Positions 1 to 9,220 of a stretch of 64,000 nucleotides of DNA are shown piece by piece; position 1 is the stretch's first letter; each line of letters begins with the position of its first letter. The notes beneath the pieces were generated by a model that saw only the letters and a list, made by a program, of their open reading frames with translations, was not told the origin of the DNA and made no database searches. Both the position numbers and the translations under genes were made by a program. Origin of the DNA: Propionibacteriaceae bacterium (GTDB lineage: Bacteria > Actinomycetota > Actinomycetes > Propionibacteriales > Propionibacteriaceae); contig JAISHO010000047.1 in the NCBI GenBank assembly GCA_031262485.1, positions 1 through 64,000 on the forward strand, written 5' to 3'.

Positions 1-117
1 GCACCCGACGCGAACTCCTCAAACCACCCGCCCCAACGGCGGACAACTAGAAACACAACCAGAAGAGGGGTCAAAATTCACCGACGCAAAAGGGTCAAAA
101 TTCAGCCGTCGTTGACA
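1..117. mobile_element. possible end of an IS21-like insertion sequence
   Basis: Two direct copies of GGGTCAAAATTCA lie at 68-80 and 92-104, 24 bases apart, and are followed by CCGTCGTTGACA ending at 117. Read on the minus strand this starts TGTCAACGACGG, which resembles the TG...CA ends and repeated subterminal motifs of actinobacterial IS21 elements. No transposase is visible, so either the element runs off the left edge or only an end remains. The call rests on remembered end sequences and is tentative. It lies 24 bases from the distal end of the CRISPR array. Confidence 0.35.
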
Positions 118-140
118 GACCCCTACTACGATCGAGAATA

Positions 141-2609
141 GGATCACCCCCGCATTCGCGGGGATTACATCGCGGCGACCGAGAAGACTGGGAAAGACGC
201 CGGATCACCCCCGCATTCGCGGGGATTACCATCATACTTTGTTGTGTCCATGCCCGAGAGCAGGATCACCCCCGCATTCGCGGGGATTACTGTTCTTACT
301 TGATTGTTGTTGGAGTCAACAACGGATCACCCCCGCATTCGCGGGGATTACCGAGACACTGCGGCGTCTTGGATGCGCTAGACCGGATCACCCCCGCATT
401 CGCGGGGATTACGATGCTTGCGCATGCTGGCTTAGCGTGCTTCGCGGATCACCCCCGCATTCGCGGGGATTACACTACGGCAACGTCGATTCTTCGATAT
501 GAGCGGCGGATCACCCCCGCATTCGCGGGGATTACGTCCTCGATAGCGTCTGCGTAGTCATTGGGGAAGGATCACCCCCGCATTCGCGGGGATTACACAG
601 AACTTCTCTGGGCAGCCACGGGGAGACGCGGATCACCCCCGCATTCGCGGGGATTACAGGCGGAGCCCCTCGGGAATTTGCTCGAGCGCCGGATCACCCC
701 CGCATTCGCGGGGATTACCTTCTCCCCGGGGGAGGATAGGAGGTCGAGAACGGATCACCCCCGCATTCGCGGGGATTACTCACCGCCTGTCAACCATGCT
801 CATGCGATTAGCGGATCACCCCCGCATTCGCGGGGATTACTCGTCACCTCGTCGGCCGTGCTTCGCTGTCGAAGGATCACCCCCGCATTCGCGGGGATTA
901 CGTGTCGTGGCGCATCGACGTCAATAACCAACAGGGATCACCCCCGCATTCGCGGGGATTACTGGGAAGGCGCCCGCGACACCGCGACGAACGTCGGATC
1001 ACCCCCGCATTCGCGGGGATTACGTCGGCGCCACAGCCTCCAGGATGTCCGATGCCGGATCACCCCCGCATTCGCGGGGATTACCAAGGCAAACAACTTA
1101 CGTTAGCCTAGGCCTTCGGATCACCCCCGCATTCGCGGGGATTACTTCAATTTGGCGCCGTCCGGCGCTTCCCAGGTCGGATCACCCCCGCATTCGCGGG
1201 GATTACGGTGCTCGCCACCCGATCGAGTGGCGACGTGGCGGATCACCCCCGCATTCGCGGGGATTACTCAACGATGCATTGAGGTCGTCGACCTCACCCA
1301 GGATCACCCCCGCATTCGCGGGGATTACCCACTTGTAGACCGGGTCGGCCTCACAGGTGTCGGATCACCCCCGCATTCGCGGGGATTACCTTGGGTGGGC
1401 ACCGCCTGCCCGGGGGAGTGGCGGATCACCCCCGCATTCGCGGGGATTACACGCGTCTACAGGCCGTGAAGGCGTTGCAGCGCGGATCACCCCCGCATTC
1501 GCGGGGATTACCGTTTCCACGTCCGGCCAGCAGGACAACATGACGGATCACCCCCGCATTCGCGGGGATTACATCACCACCCTCATTGAAGGACTTGTCA
1601 CAGCCGGATCACCCCCGCATTCGCGGGGATTACTCTGCCCCGCCTAGGGGAGAGTTGACCCATCGAGGATCACCCCCGCATTCGCGGGGATTACTCGTTT
1701 TTGTAATCGTTTCCATCGCGCGTTCCAGGATCACCCCCGCATTCGCGGGGATTACTAGACCTTGTCGAGGACACGGGCAGCCACTGACGGATCACCCCCG
1801 CATTCGCGGGGATTACGCTGTGACGCGACTAGCCCGATAGGCGGGAGTCGGATCACCCCCGCATTCGCGGGGATTACTGACTGGGTCTCCTAATTCGCCA
1901 GGAATATGTCGGATCACCCCCGCATTCGCGGGGATTACCCAGCCCTCAGGGGCTAATTGTCGTGCAAGGAGGGATCACCCCCGCATTCGCGGGGATTACA
2001 TCTTGAGCCGCTCGTTCTCCTCGGCAAGTGCCGGATCACCCCCGCATTCGCGGGGATTACAGCGCCACGCGCCCGCTGATCCGGTACCAGGTGGGATCAC
2101 CCCCGCATTCGCGGGGATTACCTTCCGCACGGCGGCGACTAGTTCAGCCCCGGCGGATCACCCCCGCATTCGCGGGGATTACGACGTGCTCACGCGCGCC
2201 CCTCGGTAGACGAGCGGATCACCCCCGCATTCGCGGGGATTACTTTCACCGTTTTCTATTCCTATAACCCGCCTAAGGATCACCCCCGCATTCGCGGGGA
2301 TTACTCAACGGAGCCCTTGAAGGTCTCCATCGCCCCAGGATCACCCCCGCATTCGCGGGGATTACTTGGCGAGGAAGCTGAAAAGCTCCTCCTCGGCCGG
2401 ATCACCCCCGCATTCGCGGGGATTACTGAGGAGATGGTTAGAATGGCCGATTCCACTACGGATCACCCCCGCATTCGCGGGGATTACACAAAATGAGAGG
2501 ATGATTAACGTTGTCTAAGCGGATCACCCCCGCATTCGCGGGGATTACGTGGATCGATTCGGCGATCGCCTCGAGGCCGGCGGATCACCCCCGCATTCGC
2601 GGGGATTAC
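141..2609 (-). CRISPR. type I-E CRISPR array, 41 repeats and 40 spacers
   Basis: I located 41 copies of a 28-nt repeat, starting at 141 and every 61 bases after that; the last is 2582-2609. One step, 446 to 508, is 62, so that spacer is 34 nt and all others are 33. The repeats look identical, including both end copies. On the minus strand the repeat begins GTAATCCCCGCG and ends GCGGGGGTGATCC, giving a hairpin stem CCCCGC/GCGGGG with a GAAT loop, as expected for a Cas6e substrate. The base after each repeat on that strand is G in 29 of 41 cases, T in 9 and C in 3. This fits the Escherichia type I-E scheme of a 29-nt repeat whose last base comes from the PAM, with 32-nt spacers. The orientation of cas2 and of the repeat puts the leader at the 2609 end. 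Open reading frames inside the array are translations of the repeat and are not genes. Confidence 0.97.
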
Positions 2610-2700
2610 ACTTCTTGACTAGGAACGATACCCCATGGAGGCTCCTCCTTCATTCGAAGCTGGGCTCTGCGTGTCGGATCCTGAGGACTCACGATCCTTC
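2610..2700 (-). promoter_or_regulatory. CRISPR leader, overlapping the 3' end of cas2
   Basis: Only 9 bases separate the cas2 stop codon from the first repeat, so any leader of normal length must lie within the cas2 coding sequence. On the minus strand the last bases before the repeat contain TGGGGTATCGTTCC and AGTCAAGAAGT. A loosely similar series of words (TGGGGT, GTTC, AGTC, GAA) precedes the orphan repeat at 13418. I see no convincing sigma-70 promoter here. The outer boundary given is arbitrary. Confidence 0.45.
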
Positions 2701-3101
2701 TGCCGAGACGCATGCCTCTGCTCGACGGCGTTCTTATATCTCCGCCGTCGTTCAACGTTGCTCATAGGACGGCGACGCTTTTTTTCTGCCTCATGTTCAT
2801 GGTCTTCATCTGTCGAAACCGATTTCTTCGCACTTGGGCGGCGCATGAGGGTGAATCCGTCGTAGTCGACGGGGATCCAAGCGTGATTGTGAACTTGAAA
2901 GGCAAGTCTCTGCTCGTTGCGAGTCGTCCAGACCATGATCGCTCTCCCTCTTCCAACGTCATCTTGAATTCTCGCCCACAGATGCTGACGAACTCTCGCA
3001 GATAAGTGACCCACATATACTCCGGTGGCTATCTCAAGAAGCCATCTGGTGAGAACCCCGCGGAGACGCTCCGGGGTCACGGACAGCACCACCACTACCA
3101 T
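2619..3101 (-). CDS. cas2: CRISPR-associated endonuclease Cas2, type I-E, with basic tail
   Basis: Cas2e is the dimeric core of the Cas1-Cas2 spacer integrase. Residues 1-90 form the ferredoxin-like Cas2e fold, with the N-terminal strand MVVVVLSVTPERLRG and the late segment WIPVDYDGFTLMRR. Cas2e is usually about 95-120 residues; this protein has 160. The extra 70 residues are hydrophilic and contain a basic stretch at about 106-135 (EKKRRR, ERRRRYKNAVEQRH, RQKDR), probably helical or disordered. The ATG overlaps the cas1 stop by 7 bases, so translation is probably coupled. The stop lies 9 bases before the first CRISPR repeat, so the tail is encoded by the leader region. The tail could bind DNA, contact the acidic Cas1 tail, or simply be leader DNA read as protein. 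Confidence 0.93.
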   Translation of the reverse strand: MVVVVLSVTPERLRGVLTRWLLEIATGVYVGHLSARVRQHLWARIQDDVGRGRAIMVWTTRNEQRLAFQVHNHAWIPVDYDGFTLMRRPSAKKSVSTDEDHEHEAEKKRRRPMSNVERRRRYKNAVEQRHASRQKDRESSGSDTQSPASNEGGASMGYRS

Positions 3102-4192
3102 GGCAGTGCCTCGTCGTCATCATCGAAGATGACATCGTCATCGGTGCTCTCCTCAATCTCTTCAGATCCCGCTATGGAGTCTTCTCGAGACCGAGCATCT
3201 TTTGGTGACAAGGCTTGACGCATGTCATCGTCAGGTCCACCGTATGACGTTCCACCGGGGACGGAGCCGTCGCGTCCATCCCACAACTTGACAATTTCAG
3301 CCATGCCATCGTCCTCCGACGAGGCGCCAGAGAGGCCGAGCAAGAGCCAGGTGACGTCACGCACACACCGTTGAGCCAGTTTGGCTTCGAACATACGATC
3401 CCGCATGAGGCGGCGCACGTGAGCGCCGATATCGGTCACATCGGCAGCGGCCGCCTCGAAAGCGACCGGGATCGCCAATTCCGCCTTGTAAAGGTCGGCG
3501 ACGTCGTAAACGAAGGATCGATCGTGACCAGTATGAACAAAACCCAATCCGGGCGAACAGCCTAATGCCACGATGACGGCGTGAACGATGCCATAGAGAC
3601 ATGTCGTCGCTGCGGATAATGCTTGGTTGACTGGATCTGAGGCGGCGAAATCATCGGGGCGATACTCACGCCCAGTCCATTTCACTCCGGTCTTTGCAGC
3701 TTGTTCACGATAGACGCGACGCACCCGAGCGCCCTCACGACCCCGCAGTTGCTGCATCGTCAAACGGGAGACATTCTCCCCAGCGAAACGCATCTCGTAC
3801 ATCGCCCGTGCCACCGCTAGGCGTTTATCCCGGTTCGACACAGCCGCAGCCTGCGCTTCCAACAAACGCGACGAGTGCGACAATCCCCGGCCATGAGCGT
3901 AATACCGCACCCCTTTTTCGCCCGTCCACACGACCGTCGACCCACTCTCTGAGAGAAGCGTGACCGCTTGATGGGTGATGCTCGTGCCGGGCCCGAGCAG
4001 AAGGGCGCTCACGGCAGCGGCCGGGATATGCACTGTGCCCTCGTCATCAGTCGCTGTGATCGCGCTCGCATCTCGGGAGATGATCGCGCGCTCGACATAA
4101 ATGAACGACACCCGGTCTTGGACCCGAACGAGTTCCTGGAGCGTGGCTGGTTTCGCTCCAGGAACTGGCCGGACAGTGGTGTCGTCACTCAT
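3095..4192 (-). CDS. cas1: CRISPR-associated integrase Cas1, type I-E, with acidic tail
   Basis: Cas1e is the catalytic subunit of spacer integration. The three metal ligands can be placed: E153 in QLRGREGARV, H220 in GLGFVHTG and D233 in YDVADLYK, matching E141/H208/D221 of the Escherichia enzyme. At 365 residues it is about 60 longer than usual. The surplus is a C-terminal tail from about residue 310 dominated by Asp and Glu (EDSIAGSEEIEES, then DDDVIFDDDDEALPW). It lies 3 bases after cas6e and overlaps cas2 by 7 bases. The N-terminal beta domain and C-terminal helical domain look intact, so the enzyme is probably active. Confidence 0.95.
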   Translation of the reverse strand: MSDDTTVRPVPGAKPATLQELVRVQDRVSFIYVERAIISRDASAITATDDEGTVHIPAAAVSALLLGPGTSITHQAVTLLSESGSTVVWTGEKGVRYYAHGRGLSHSSRLLEAQAAAVSNRDKRLAVARAMYEMRFAGENVSRLTMQQLRGREGARVRRVYREQAAKTGVKWTGREYRPDDFAASDPVNQALSAATTCLYGIVHAVIVALGCSPGLGFVHTGHDRSFVYDVADLYKAELAIPVAFEAAAADVTDIGAHVRRLMRDRMFEAKLAQRCVRDVTWLLLGLSGASSEDDGMAEIVKLWDGRDGSVPGGTSYGGPDDDMRQALSPKDARSREDSIAGSEEIEESTDDDVIFDDDDEALPW

Positions 4193-4195
4193 GGT

Positions 4196-4846
4196 TCAGC
4201 GTGGCGGGGCCAAGGTGAGAAGACCACACCCGTAAGCCTTAGCCGCTCCAGCACCTTCTGTGAGAGTCCGACAAAGCGCCTCGGGGTTATTAACGATGAG
4301 AATCCCATCGAATGTCGCTTTCGACACCGTCACCGGTTTACCTTGGCGTTGGAATCGCTCGACGAGACGATCATGGACGACGACTTCCGCCCTCCCCTCA
4401 TGTTCGGCGACAATGAATCCCCACTTTTCCGCACGATCAAGAAACCATTGCCGCTGCTGAGTGACGGTGACATGGCCCACACGTTTCGTCTCTCCACCTT
4501 CGCGGATCCGGACAGAGTGAGAAGGATTCGCCGTCATACGAAAAGCCCAGCGTTGCCCGTCTTCAAGTCGGTTGAGGAAGCCAGAATAGTCACGGCTGTC
4601 CCAGGTGTCGTTCAAATCAGGCCACCCAGCCTGTTCCGTCAGCGAACTGAAACCTGGTCGTGGTTCACTCACCACATACAGCCAGGTACGGCCCCGATCT
4701 TGGTCAATACGCCACAACACCCGACCTCGCTCGTCGGCCGGCTGTGGGAAACACGCGAGGACAGCGGCATGCATAGCTTGTGACGAACCGAGGAGCTTGC
4801 GAGCTCCACGTCGCTGAGGATTGATCTGAACCCGGGAAAGATGCAT
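4196..4846 (-). CDS. cas6e: type I-E CRISPR RNA endoribonuclease Cas6e
   Basis: Cas6e cuts the pre-crRNA at the base of the repeat hairpin and stays bound to the 3' handle in Cascade. The N-terminal strand MHLSRVQINP and the segment QAMHAAVLACF are typical; the His in MHAAV is in the position of the catalytic His of the Escherichia protein. The C-terminal glycine-rich loop AGAAKAYGCGLLTLAP contacts RNA in this family. The chosen ATG at 4846 has GGAGG 7 bases upstream; a GTG directly before it at 4849 is the alternative. It overlaps the cas5 stop (ATG shares bases with TGA). Its length of 216 residues is normal. Confidence 0.93.
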   Translation of the reverse strand: MHLSRVQINPQRRGARKLLGSSQAMHAAVLACFPQPADERGRVLWRIDQDRGRTWLYVVSEPRPGFSSLTEQAGWPDLNDTWDSRDYSGFLNRLEDGQRWAFRMTANPSHSVRIREGGETKRVGHVTVTQQRQWFLDRAEKWGFIVAEHEGRAEVVVHDRLVERFQRQGKPVTVSKATFDGILIVNNPEALCRTLTEGAGAAKAYGCGLLTLAPPR

Positions 4847-5574
4847 CACTCCACCTCCAGCGCGGCCATCGGATCATGACTCCAGCGGCTATTCGCAGAC
4901 TTTTTCTGACGTGAATCCGGATTCGAGATCGTGATATGACATGACGACACCTGCCGCCATCCCCATTGCCGCGATTCCGGATCAAAACTGACCGGCGCGT
5001 CAGCCGTCGTCATCAGAGTCACGTGGTCTTCATCATCGGACATCGAGGTGGAATCGATTCGAACCTCGACAGACACATTTTCTTGTTGTTTGACGCGCCA
5101 CCACGTCGACGCTTGCCACGGCTCCTGAGTGAGCGCCTCCCACAGGCCGATCGGGCGCGTTCCAAGGGTGACGGGACCAACGGGCGGGCAAGATCGCCGT
5201 CCCAGAAACAAGGGAAACCGTGGATGCCGCAAAGCGTCATCCAGGGTTGAGATGAGATCGTCTTCTCCGCTCACCGCCGCCAGAAAAACACCATCGGCGA
5301 TGTAGTAGCGATTCGTCAGAGGAAAAGATTTCCCCTCCGCTGTCCGAGCCGTCTGGAAATCACGTTCGATCTGACCGGGTTGGTCGATTCTGACGCCGAA
5401 GCTCAAGCTGAGCAGGTCCTCGAGAGGATCGGTTCGACGCAACCCTTGAGCGGCCGCCAACAGCCCGATCACTCCACTCTTGGTCGGAGCACGGTCTGTC
5501 ATCCGTCGGGTGAAGCGTGACGAACTCCCCCACGCCTGCAAGGGCGCGGCGAGGCGCACCATGAGCGTTGCCAC
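4846..5574 (-). CDS. cas5e: Cascade subunit Cas5e
   Basis: Cas5e caps the 5' handle of crRNA in Cascade. The N-terminus MATLMVRLAAPLQAWG followed by SSSRFTRRMTDRAPTKSG, then VIGLLAAAQG, is the hallmark of the family. The 242 residues are near the usual length. The start is a GTG at 5574 with GGAG just upstream; an internal ATG at 5562 is also possible and would give a start closer to the Escherichia protein. One base separates it from the cas7 stop, and it overlaps cas6e. Confidence 0.94.
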   Translation of the reverse strand: MATLMVRLAAPLQAWGSSSRFTRRMTDRAPTKSGVIGLLAAAQGLRRTDPLEDLLSLSFGVRIDQPGQIERDFQTARTAEGKSFPLTNRYYIADGVFLAAVSGEDDLISTLDDALRHPRFPLFLGRRSCPPVGPVTLGTRPIGLWEALTQEPWQASTWWRVKQQENVSVEVRIDSTSMSDDEDHVTLMTTADAPVSFDPESRQWGWRQVSSCHITISNPDSRQKKSANSRWSHDPMAALEVE

Positions 5575-5575
5575 G

Positions 5576-6736
5576 TCAGCTCCACGATGAGGTGGCGTCA
5601 GCGTTTCCGGAGCCCGCCAAACCTAAACGTTGTGACACCGCCTCACCCACGGAATGAACGAGACCATCGAAGCTCATCCGTTCTCCCGTTCCGTTCAAAG
5701 CTTCGCCAACTTCTCCGATGCCCATCACCCAAGTTTCCACCGGACCACTTCCGTATGCATCGCTCACCTCAGCCGCATGTTTGGCAAGGTTCTTAGCTGA
5801 TGCCACCGACCGTCCGTCATCCAGCGATGTTTTCACCGGCTTTTCGAAAGCTCCGACAAGGGAGACCGATTGATCGTCGCGCAAGGATACGACGACGCCT
5901 TCCGGCAAGGTTCTATTCGCGAAGGTGTTCTGCTTGCCCGTCGGCATTGAACGGACAAATGACTTGGTGAAAGCCTCGACGGCGCGCTTCGTCGCCTCAT
6001 CGTCGCCAAGATTTTTGCGAAGCAAATCAACGTCGAGCGTCGCATAGCGATAGAGGGTCGCGGAGTCGAATTCGACCGTGCCGATCATTCCGGCGCCGGC
6101 ATCCTCCTCTGCATCAGCCTGCTTGTGGTCATCCACAGCAGTGAAATAGTCATACTCGATCTCAACGGGGTGGGTTGAGAGGGCGTGCGCCACCTGGCAG
6201 GAAGCGTCGACGTTGAGATCCGAGACGTCGGCGACCATCCGGCCGAACAAAGCCAGATCGATCGAGTTCTTCCCCTTGACGAGAGATTGAGCTTCCTTCT
6301 TATCTACGGCATCACCTTCCGAGAAAGCCCGATAAGCGAGTTCGGCGAGCGCATCGATCTGAAGAGCTGAGACGAACATGAGATAACCGGATTCGGGGAT
6401 CATCCCCTTCTTCGGCTCTTTCACCTTGATGCCGGTGGCATCCCAGACCGCTTTCGCCGCCGTACGAGCGTCCTCCTCGGATAATTCTGGATGCTTCGAG
6501 GCGATCGCCTCACCAACCAATTCGACGATTCGTTTCGTCCGTGTTCCTAAGTCACGTTCGTCGAGGTAATCGCGGAAGTCCTGCCGGGTTGCCCTCTTCC
6601 ACGCTTGTGAAGACACGCGCGCTCGGCGGACACCGCCGTACGGCGCCGTCTTCGGAGAACCGGTGTCGTCCCGGTTGAGATTGCTCGGGGGAACCGTCTG
6701 AAGAATATGGAAATCAAGAATCGTGCGGGTCATCAT
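5576..6736 (-). CDS. cas7e: Cascade backbone subunit Cas7e (CasC)
   Basis: Six copies of Cas7e form the crRNA-binding backbone of type I-E Cascade. The N-terminus TILDFHILQTVPPSNLNRDD, with GSPKTAPYGGVRRARVSSQAWKR split just after it, is diagnostic. The length of 386 residues is slightly above the usual 350-370. The gene begins ATGATG, overlapping the cse2 stop by 4 bases, so it is probably translated by reinitiation. Confidence 0.95.
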   Translation of the reverse strand: MMTRTILDFHILQTVPPSNLNRDDTGSPKTAPYGGVRRARVSSQAWKRATRQDFRDYLDERDLGTRTKRIVELVGEAIASKHPELSEEDARTAAKAVWDATGIKVKEPKKGMIPESGYLMFVSALQIDALAELAYRAFSEGDAVDKKEAQSLVKGKNSIDLALFGRMVADVSDLNVDASCQVAHALSTHPVEIEYDYFTAVDDHKQADAEEDAGAGMIGTVEFDSATLYRYATLDVDLLRKNLGDDEATKRAVEAFTKSFVRSMPTGKQNTFANRTLPEGVVVSLRDDQSVSLVGAFEKPVKTSLDDGRSVASAKNLAKHAAEVSDAYGSGPVETWVMGIGEVGEALNGTGERMSFDGLVHSVGEAVSQRLGLAGSGNADATSSWS

Positions 6737-7395
6737 TTCTCCTCTGAAACTGTCGGGGATTGTGCGGGGGAACGGTCGAGCCAGTGGTACTGACGGCCCC
6801 AGCGGCGACGCACCTGGTCCGCTCCGCCAGGGCGTTGGAACGCCAACAGATCATCGGCTAGCCGACCATAATCGAGCCGGATCGGCGCGGAAGCCGAGCG
6901 CATTTGAGCTATGAGGCCACGCATGTGAACCACAGCCTCGTCGAAGGTCGTCGCTGTCACCACTTGGTTGAATCGGCGGCGAACCGGAGAGACCTGATCG
7001 CCCGAATCGCCGGGACCGGCTTGCGCTTTCTCCAGATTGTGGACGGCTTGTCCGAATCCAATCCCCCGCCCGTGAACCGTCTCGGTCTGAGACTGCCGAT
7101 GAAGGGCGAATAAGGCCATCGCTGTATGGATCGCCCACTCCTCGGGAACCGGATCATCGCTCCCCGGCTTATGGGCATAAGGAACTTCGTCCAGGGTGAC
7201 CGACCACACGCGCGGATCCTCACCCGGGGAATGTCCAAGAGAGCGGCGCAGGTGAGCGAGCGTCGCTTTCGTCGTTGACGACTCAATCGTCTTCTCGAGC
7301 CATGAGATTTTCCCATCGACGTAACGAGCGACAGGAGACGTTGCGCCGTAGACGCTTCTCGTTGTCTCCTGAGTCGGAGTCCCCTGGTCATCCAT
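6733..7395 (-). CDS. cse2: Cascade small subunit Cse2 (CasB)
   Basis: Cse2 forms a dimer on the Cascade belly and stabilises the R-loop. This protein is all-helical, with the conserved YVDGKISWLEK near the N-terminus and a C-terminal RLDYGRLADDLLAFQ segment. I chose the ATG at 7395 because AAGGAG lies 7 bases upstream; an open frame extends to 7464 but would overlap cse1 by 77 bases. With this start it has 220 residues, longer than the 160 of Escherichia but common in actinobacteria. It overlaps cse1 by 8 bases and cas7 by 4. Confidence 0.92.
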   Translation of the reverse strand: MDDQGTPTQETTRSVYGATSPVARYVDGKISWLEKTIESSTTKATLAHLRRSLGHSPGEDPRVWSVTLDEVPYAHKPGSDDPVPEEWAIHTAMALFALHRQSQTETVHGRGIGFGQAVHNLEKAQAGPGDSGDQVSPVRRRFNQVVTATTFDEAVVHMRGLIAQMRSASAPIRLDYGRLADDLLAFQRPGGADQVRRRWGRQYHWLDRSPAQSPTVSEEK

Positions 7396-9151
7396 GTGTC
7401 TCTCCTTCTCTGGATGTCGCCTCGTCCGCCCCAACCGATGTAGCCTCGGTACTCGCTCCGTCATCGTCAGTTCGATAAGCCTCTGGGAGCGCTTTCCTTA
7501 ACCCTGATCGGAACCAGGCCTCGGCGAGACCGGCGTCGAGGTAACGGTTCATCATCGACGTCTTGACTTGCCGCCCGACGTAGGCGACGGGGGTCGCATC
7601 GTCGAGGATTCTCTGGGCCACCATCGATCCGACCTCATTTAGAGTTGTCTTCCAAGCGATTTCCCGTTCTCTGAGGTCGGCATCGGCAGCCAATGTGACG
7701 ACCCATTCTCGAAAGACCGGTTCGAAAGCGGCGTAGGCCTTCTCCAACCCGACATCGCGAGCGTGGTCGGCAGCTGTGTCTTCACCGGAGGCGAAGGCGA
7801 TATTGCGCGCCAAGTCGCCTAGTTTTCTGGCGATGTCTTCGGCGAGAGCGATCATGTCCATCACCGTTCTTGCAGCGTTCTCATACCCTTGAGTGAACAA
7901 GATCGCCGGGAGTTTGATTGTCTCGGCAACGAGATCGGAGTAGACAGCGTCTTGGGTTCCATACTCCATACCGACAGCCTGAAGCTCGATAAGGGGGGAC
8001 CCCCCAGTCTCGCCCTCCGGACGCCGTTGGACTACCCCGATCCATCGCAAGACTGCCGGTGCAAGCGTACGAGCAGGGCCTGACCGACCTGGGGAATGTT
8101 GATCGACAGAAGGCAGCAGTGCCGGAAGGCCACGCCATAATGCCCGTGTGGGGTCATGTTTGCGGGGCATATAGGTGTCGTACCCAAGCGCTTTCGTCTG
8201 CGGCTCCGAATAGCGCCACCCCGTCATCGGTTCCACCACGTGCCGGTTCTGTGGAGTGGCACGATCACCTTGACAGTTCAGGACTCCCGTGACTCGTGAG
8301 TGCTCTTCATCGTCGAAAAGACGAATACGACGTGACGGCCACGTGTAGAGGTCCACCTGTCCCTTTGGTTGACGGTATTTCTTCCCTTGCTTATCTCCGG
8401 GATATTCCGGCGAAGCAGTCAGAGACGGACGTTCCCAGACCGGCTCGTCGGCATCTGAATCTTCCGCCACACCGTCGAGACCCACCGTGGCCGGGACAAT
8501 AAGATTAGACAGCAATGTCTCCTGAAGATTCCGGCCGACGAGGTTGATCCCACCGATCTGCCCGGCCCAGCCGGTGCCGATCCCATAGCCTTTTCCCCCT
8601 TTGACTCGTGCGTCCCCGACAGCCCCCGAGTGAATTCCCGAAATATCGTAAGCCTGGCAATGGATGAGCCATCGGGCAGCCTCAGCCCATGATAGGGATT
8701 CCAGCCCTGCACCCAGCCGAGTGCTGAGGAATGTCGACGCGCCCGGACCGTCACAGATGAGCCGGGAAAGGTCGAAGATCTCGTCCTTCGCCGTGCGAAG
8801 ATCGGGGACTTGCATGAACGGTTCGACGGGATGGCGCATCCAGAACCGGTGATGCCATATGTCAAGGTACTCATCAATCTCTTCGACGACCCCCGCCCAA
8901 TCGGAACGGATATCCTCCCACTCATCAAAAGAATGAGGCCCCCGACAGGCTCGGTGAAGAACTGCCAGCAATACTCGGAGAATCGCAAATGATTGCGTCG
9001 GCAACTCCCCGGCAAGTGCTCGGATCTCCTCAGCCTGATGGAACACCTCACGAAGCGAGACCTCGGACGTCTTCCCACCCTCGTCGAGGACCGCGACCCA
9101 CGGCTCATCAACGAGGTTGAAGGTCATTTCTGGGGTTGGAGTCTCCCTCAT
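7388..9151 (-). CDS. cse1: Cascade large subunit Cse1 (CasA)
   Basis: Cse1 recognises the PAM and recruits Cas3. The N-terminal MTFNLVDEPWVAVLDEGG, the central CDGPGASTFLSTRLGAG region and the C-terminal four-helix bundle with NRYLDAGLAEAWF identify the family. It has 587 residues from the ATG at 9151, which is preceded by AGGAG; an internal ATG at 9127, preceded by GGGAG, starts right at MTFNLVDEP and fits homologues slightly better. The gap to cas3 is 69 bases, the only sizeable gap inside the cas operon. Confidence 0.94.
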   Translation of the reverse strand: MRETPTPEMTFNLVDEPWVAVLDEGGKTSEVSLREVFHQAEEIRALAGELPTQSFAILRVLLAVLHRACRGPHSFDEWEDIRSDWAGVVEEIDEYLDIWHHRFWMRHPVEPFMQVPDLRTAKDEIFDLSRLICDGPGASTFLSTRLGAGLESLSWAEAARWLIHCQAYDISGIHSGAVGDARVKGGKGYGIGTGWAGQIGGINLVGRNLQETLLSNLIVPATVGLDGVAEDSDADEPVWERPSLTASPEYPGDKQGKKYRQPKGQVDLYTWPSRRIRLFDDEEHSRVTGVLNCQGDRATPQNRHVVEPMTGWRYSEPQTKALGYDTYMPRKHDPTRALWRGLPALLPSVDQHSPGRSGPARTLAPAVLRWIGVVQRRPEGETGGSPLIELQAVGMEYGTQDAVYSDLVAETIKLPAILFTQGYENAARTVMDMIALAEDIARKLGDLARNIAFASGEDTAADHARDVGLEKAYAAFEPVFREWVVTLAADADLREREIAWKTTLNEVGSMVAQRILDDATPVAYVGRQVKTSMMNRYLDAGLAEAWFRSGLRKALPEAYRTDDDGASTEATSVGADEATSREGETHG

Positions 9152-9220
9152 CGTGGCCAGTCTCCTGGTGCACCGATCGCCATCAGGCCATCCTTCGTCT
9201 CATTCGTCACTGCGTCGAAC

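Noticed and set aside
2730-2756. Sigma-70 promoter for the CRISPR array inside cas2 (TTGAAC and TATAAG on the minus strand)
   Set aside because: The two hexamers are only 11 bases apart, too close for a working promoter.
239-2767. A series of overlapping plus-strand reading frames encoding repeated HPRIRGDY, PPHSRGL and TPAFAGIT peptides
   Set aside because: They are three-frame translations of the CRISPR repeat.
2619-2830. Cas2-DnaQ fusion as the explanation of the long Cas2
   Set aside because: The tail has no DEDDh exonuclease motifs; it is only a charged low-complexity stretch.
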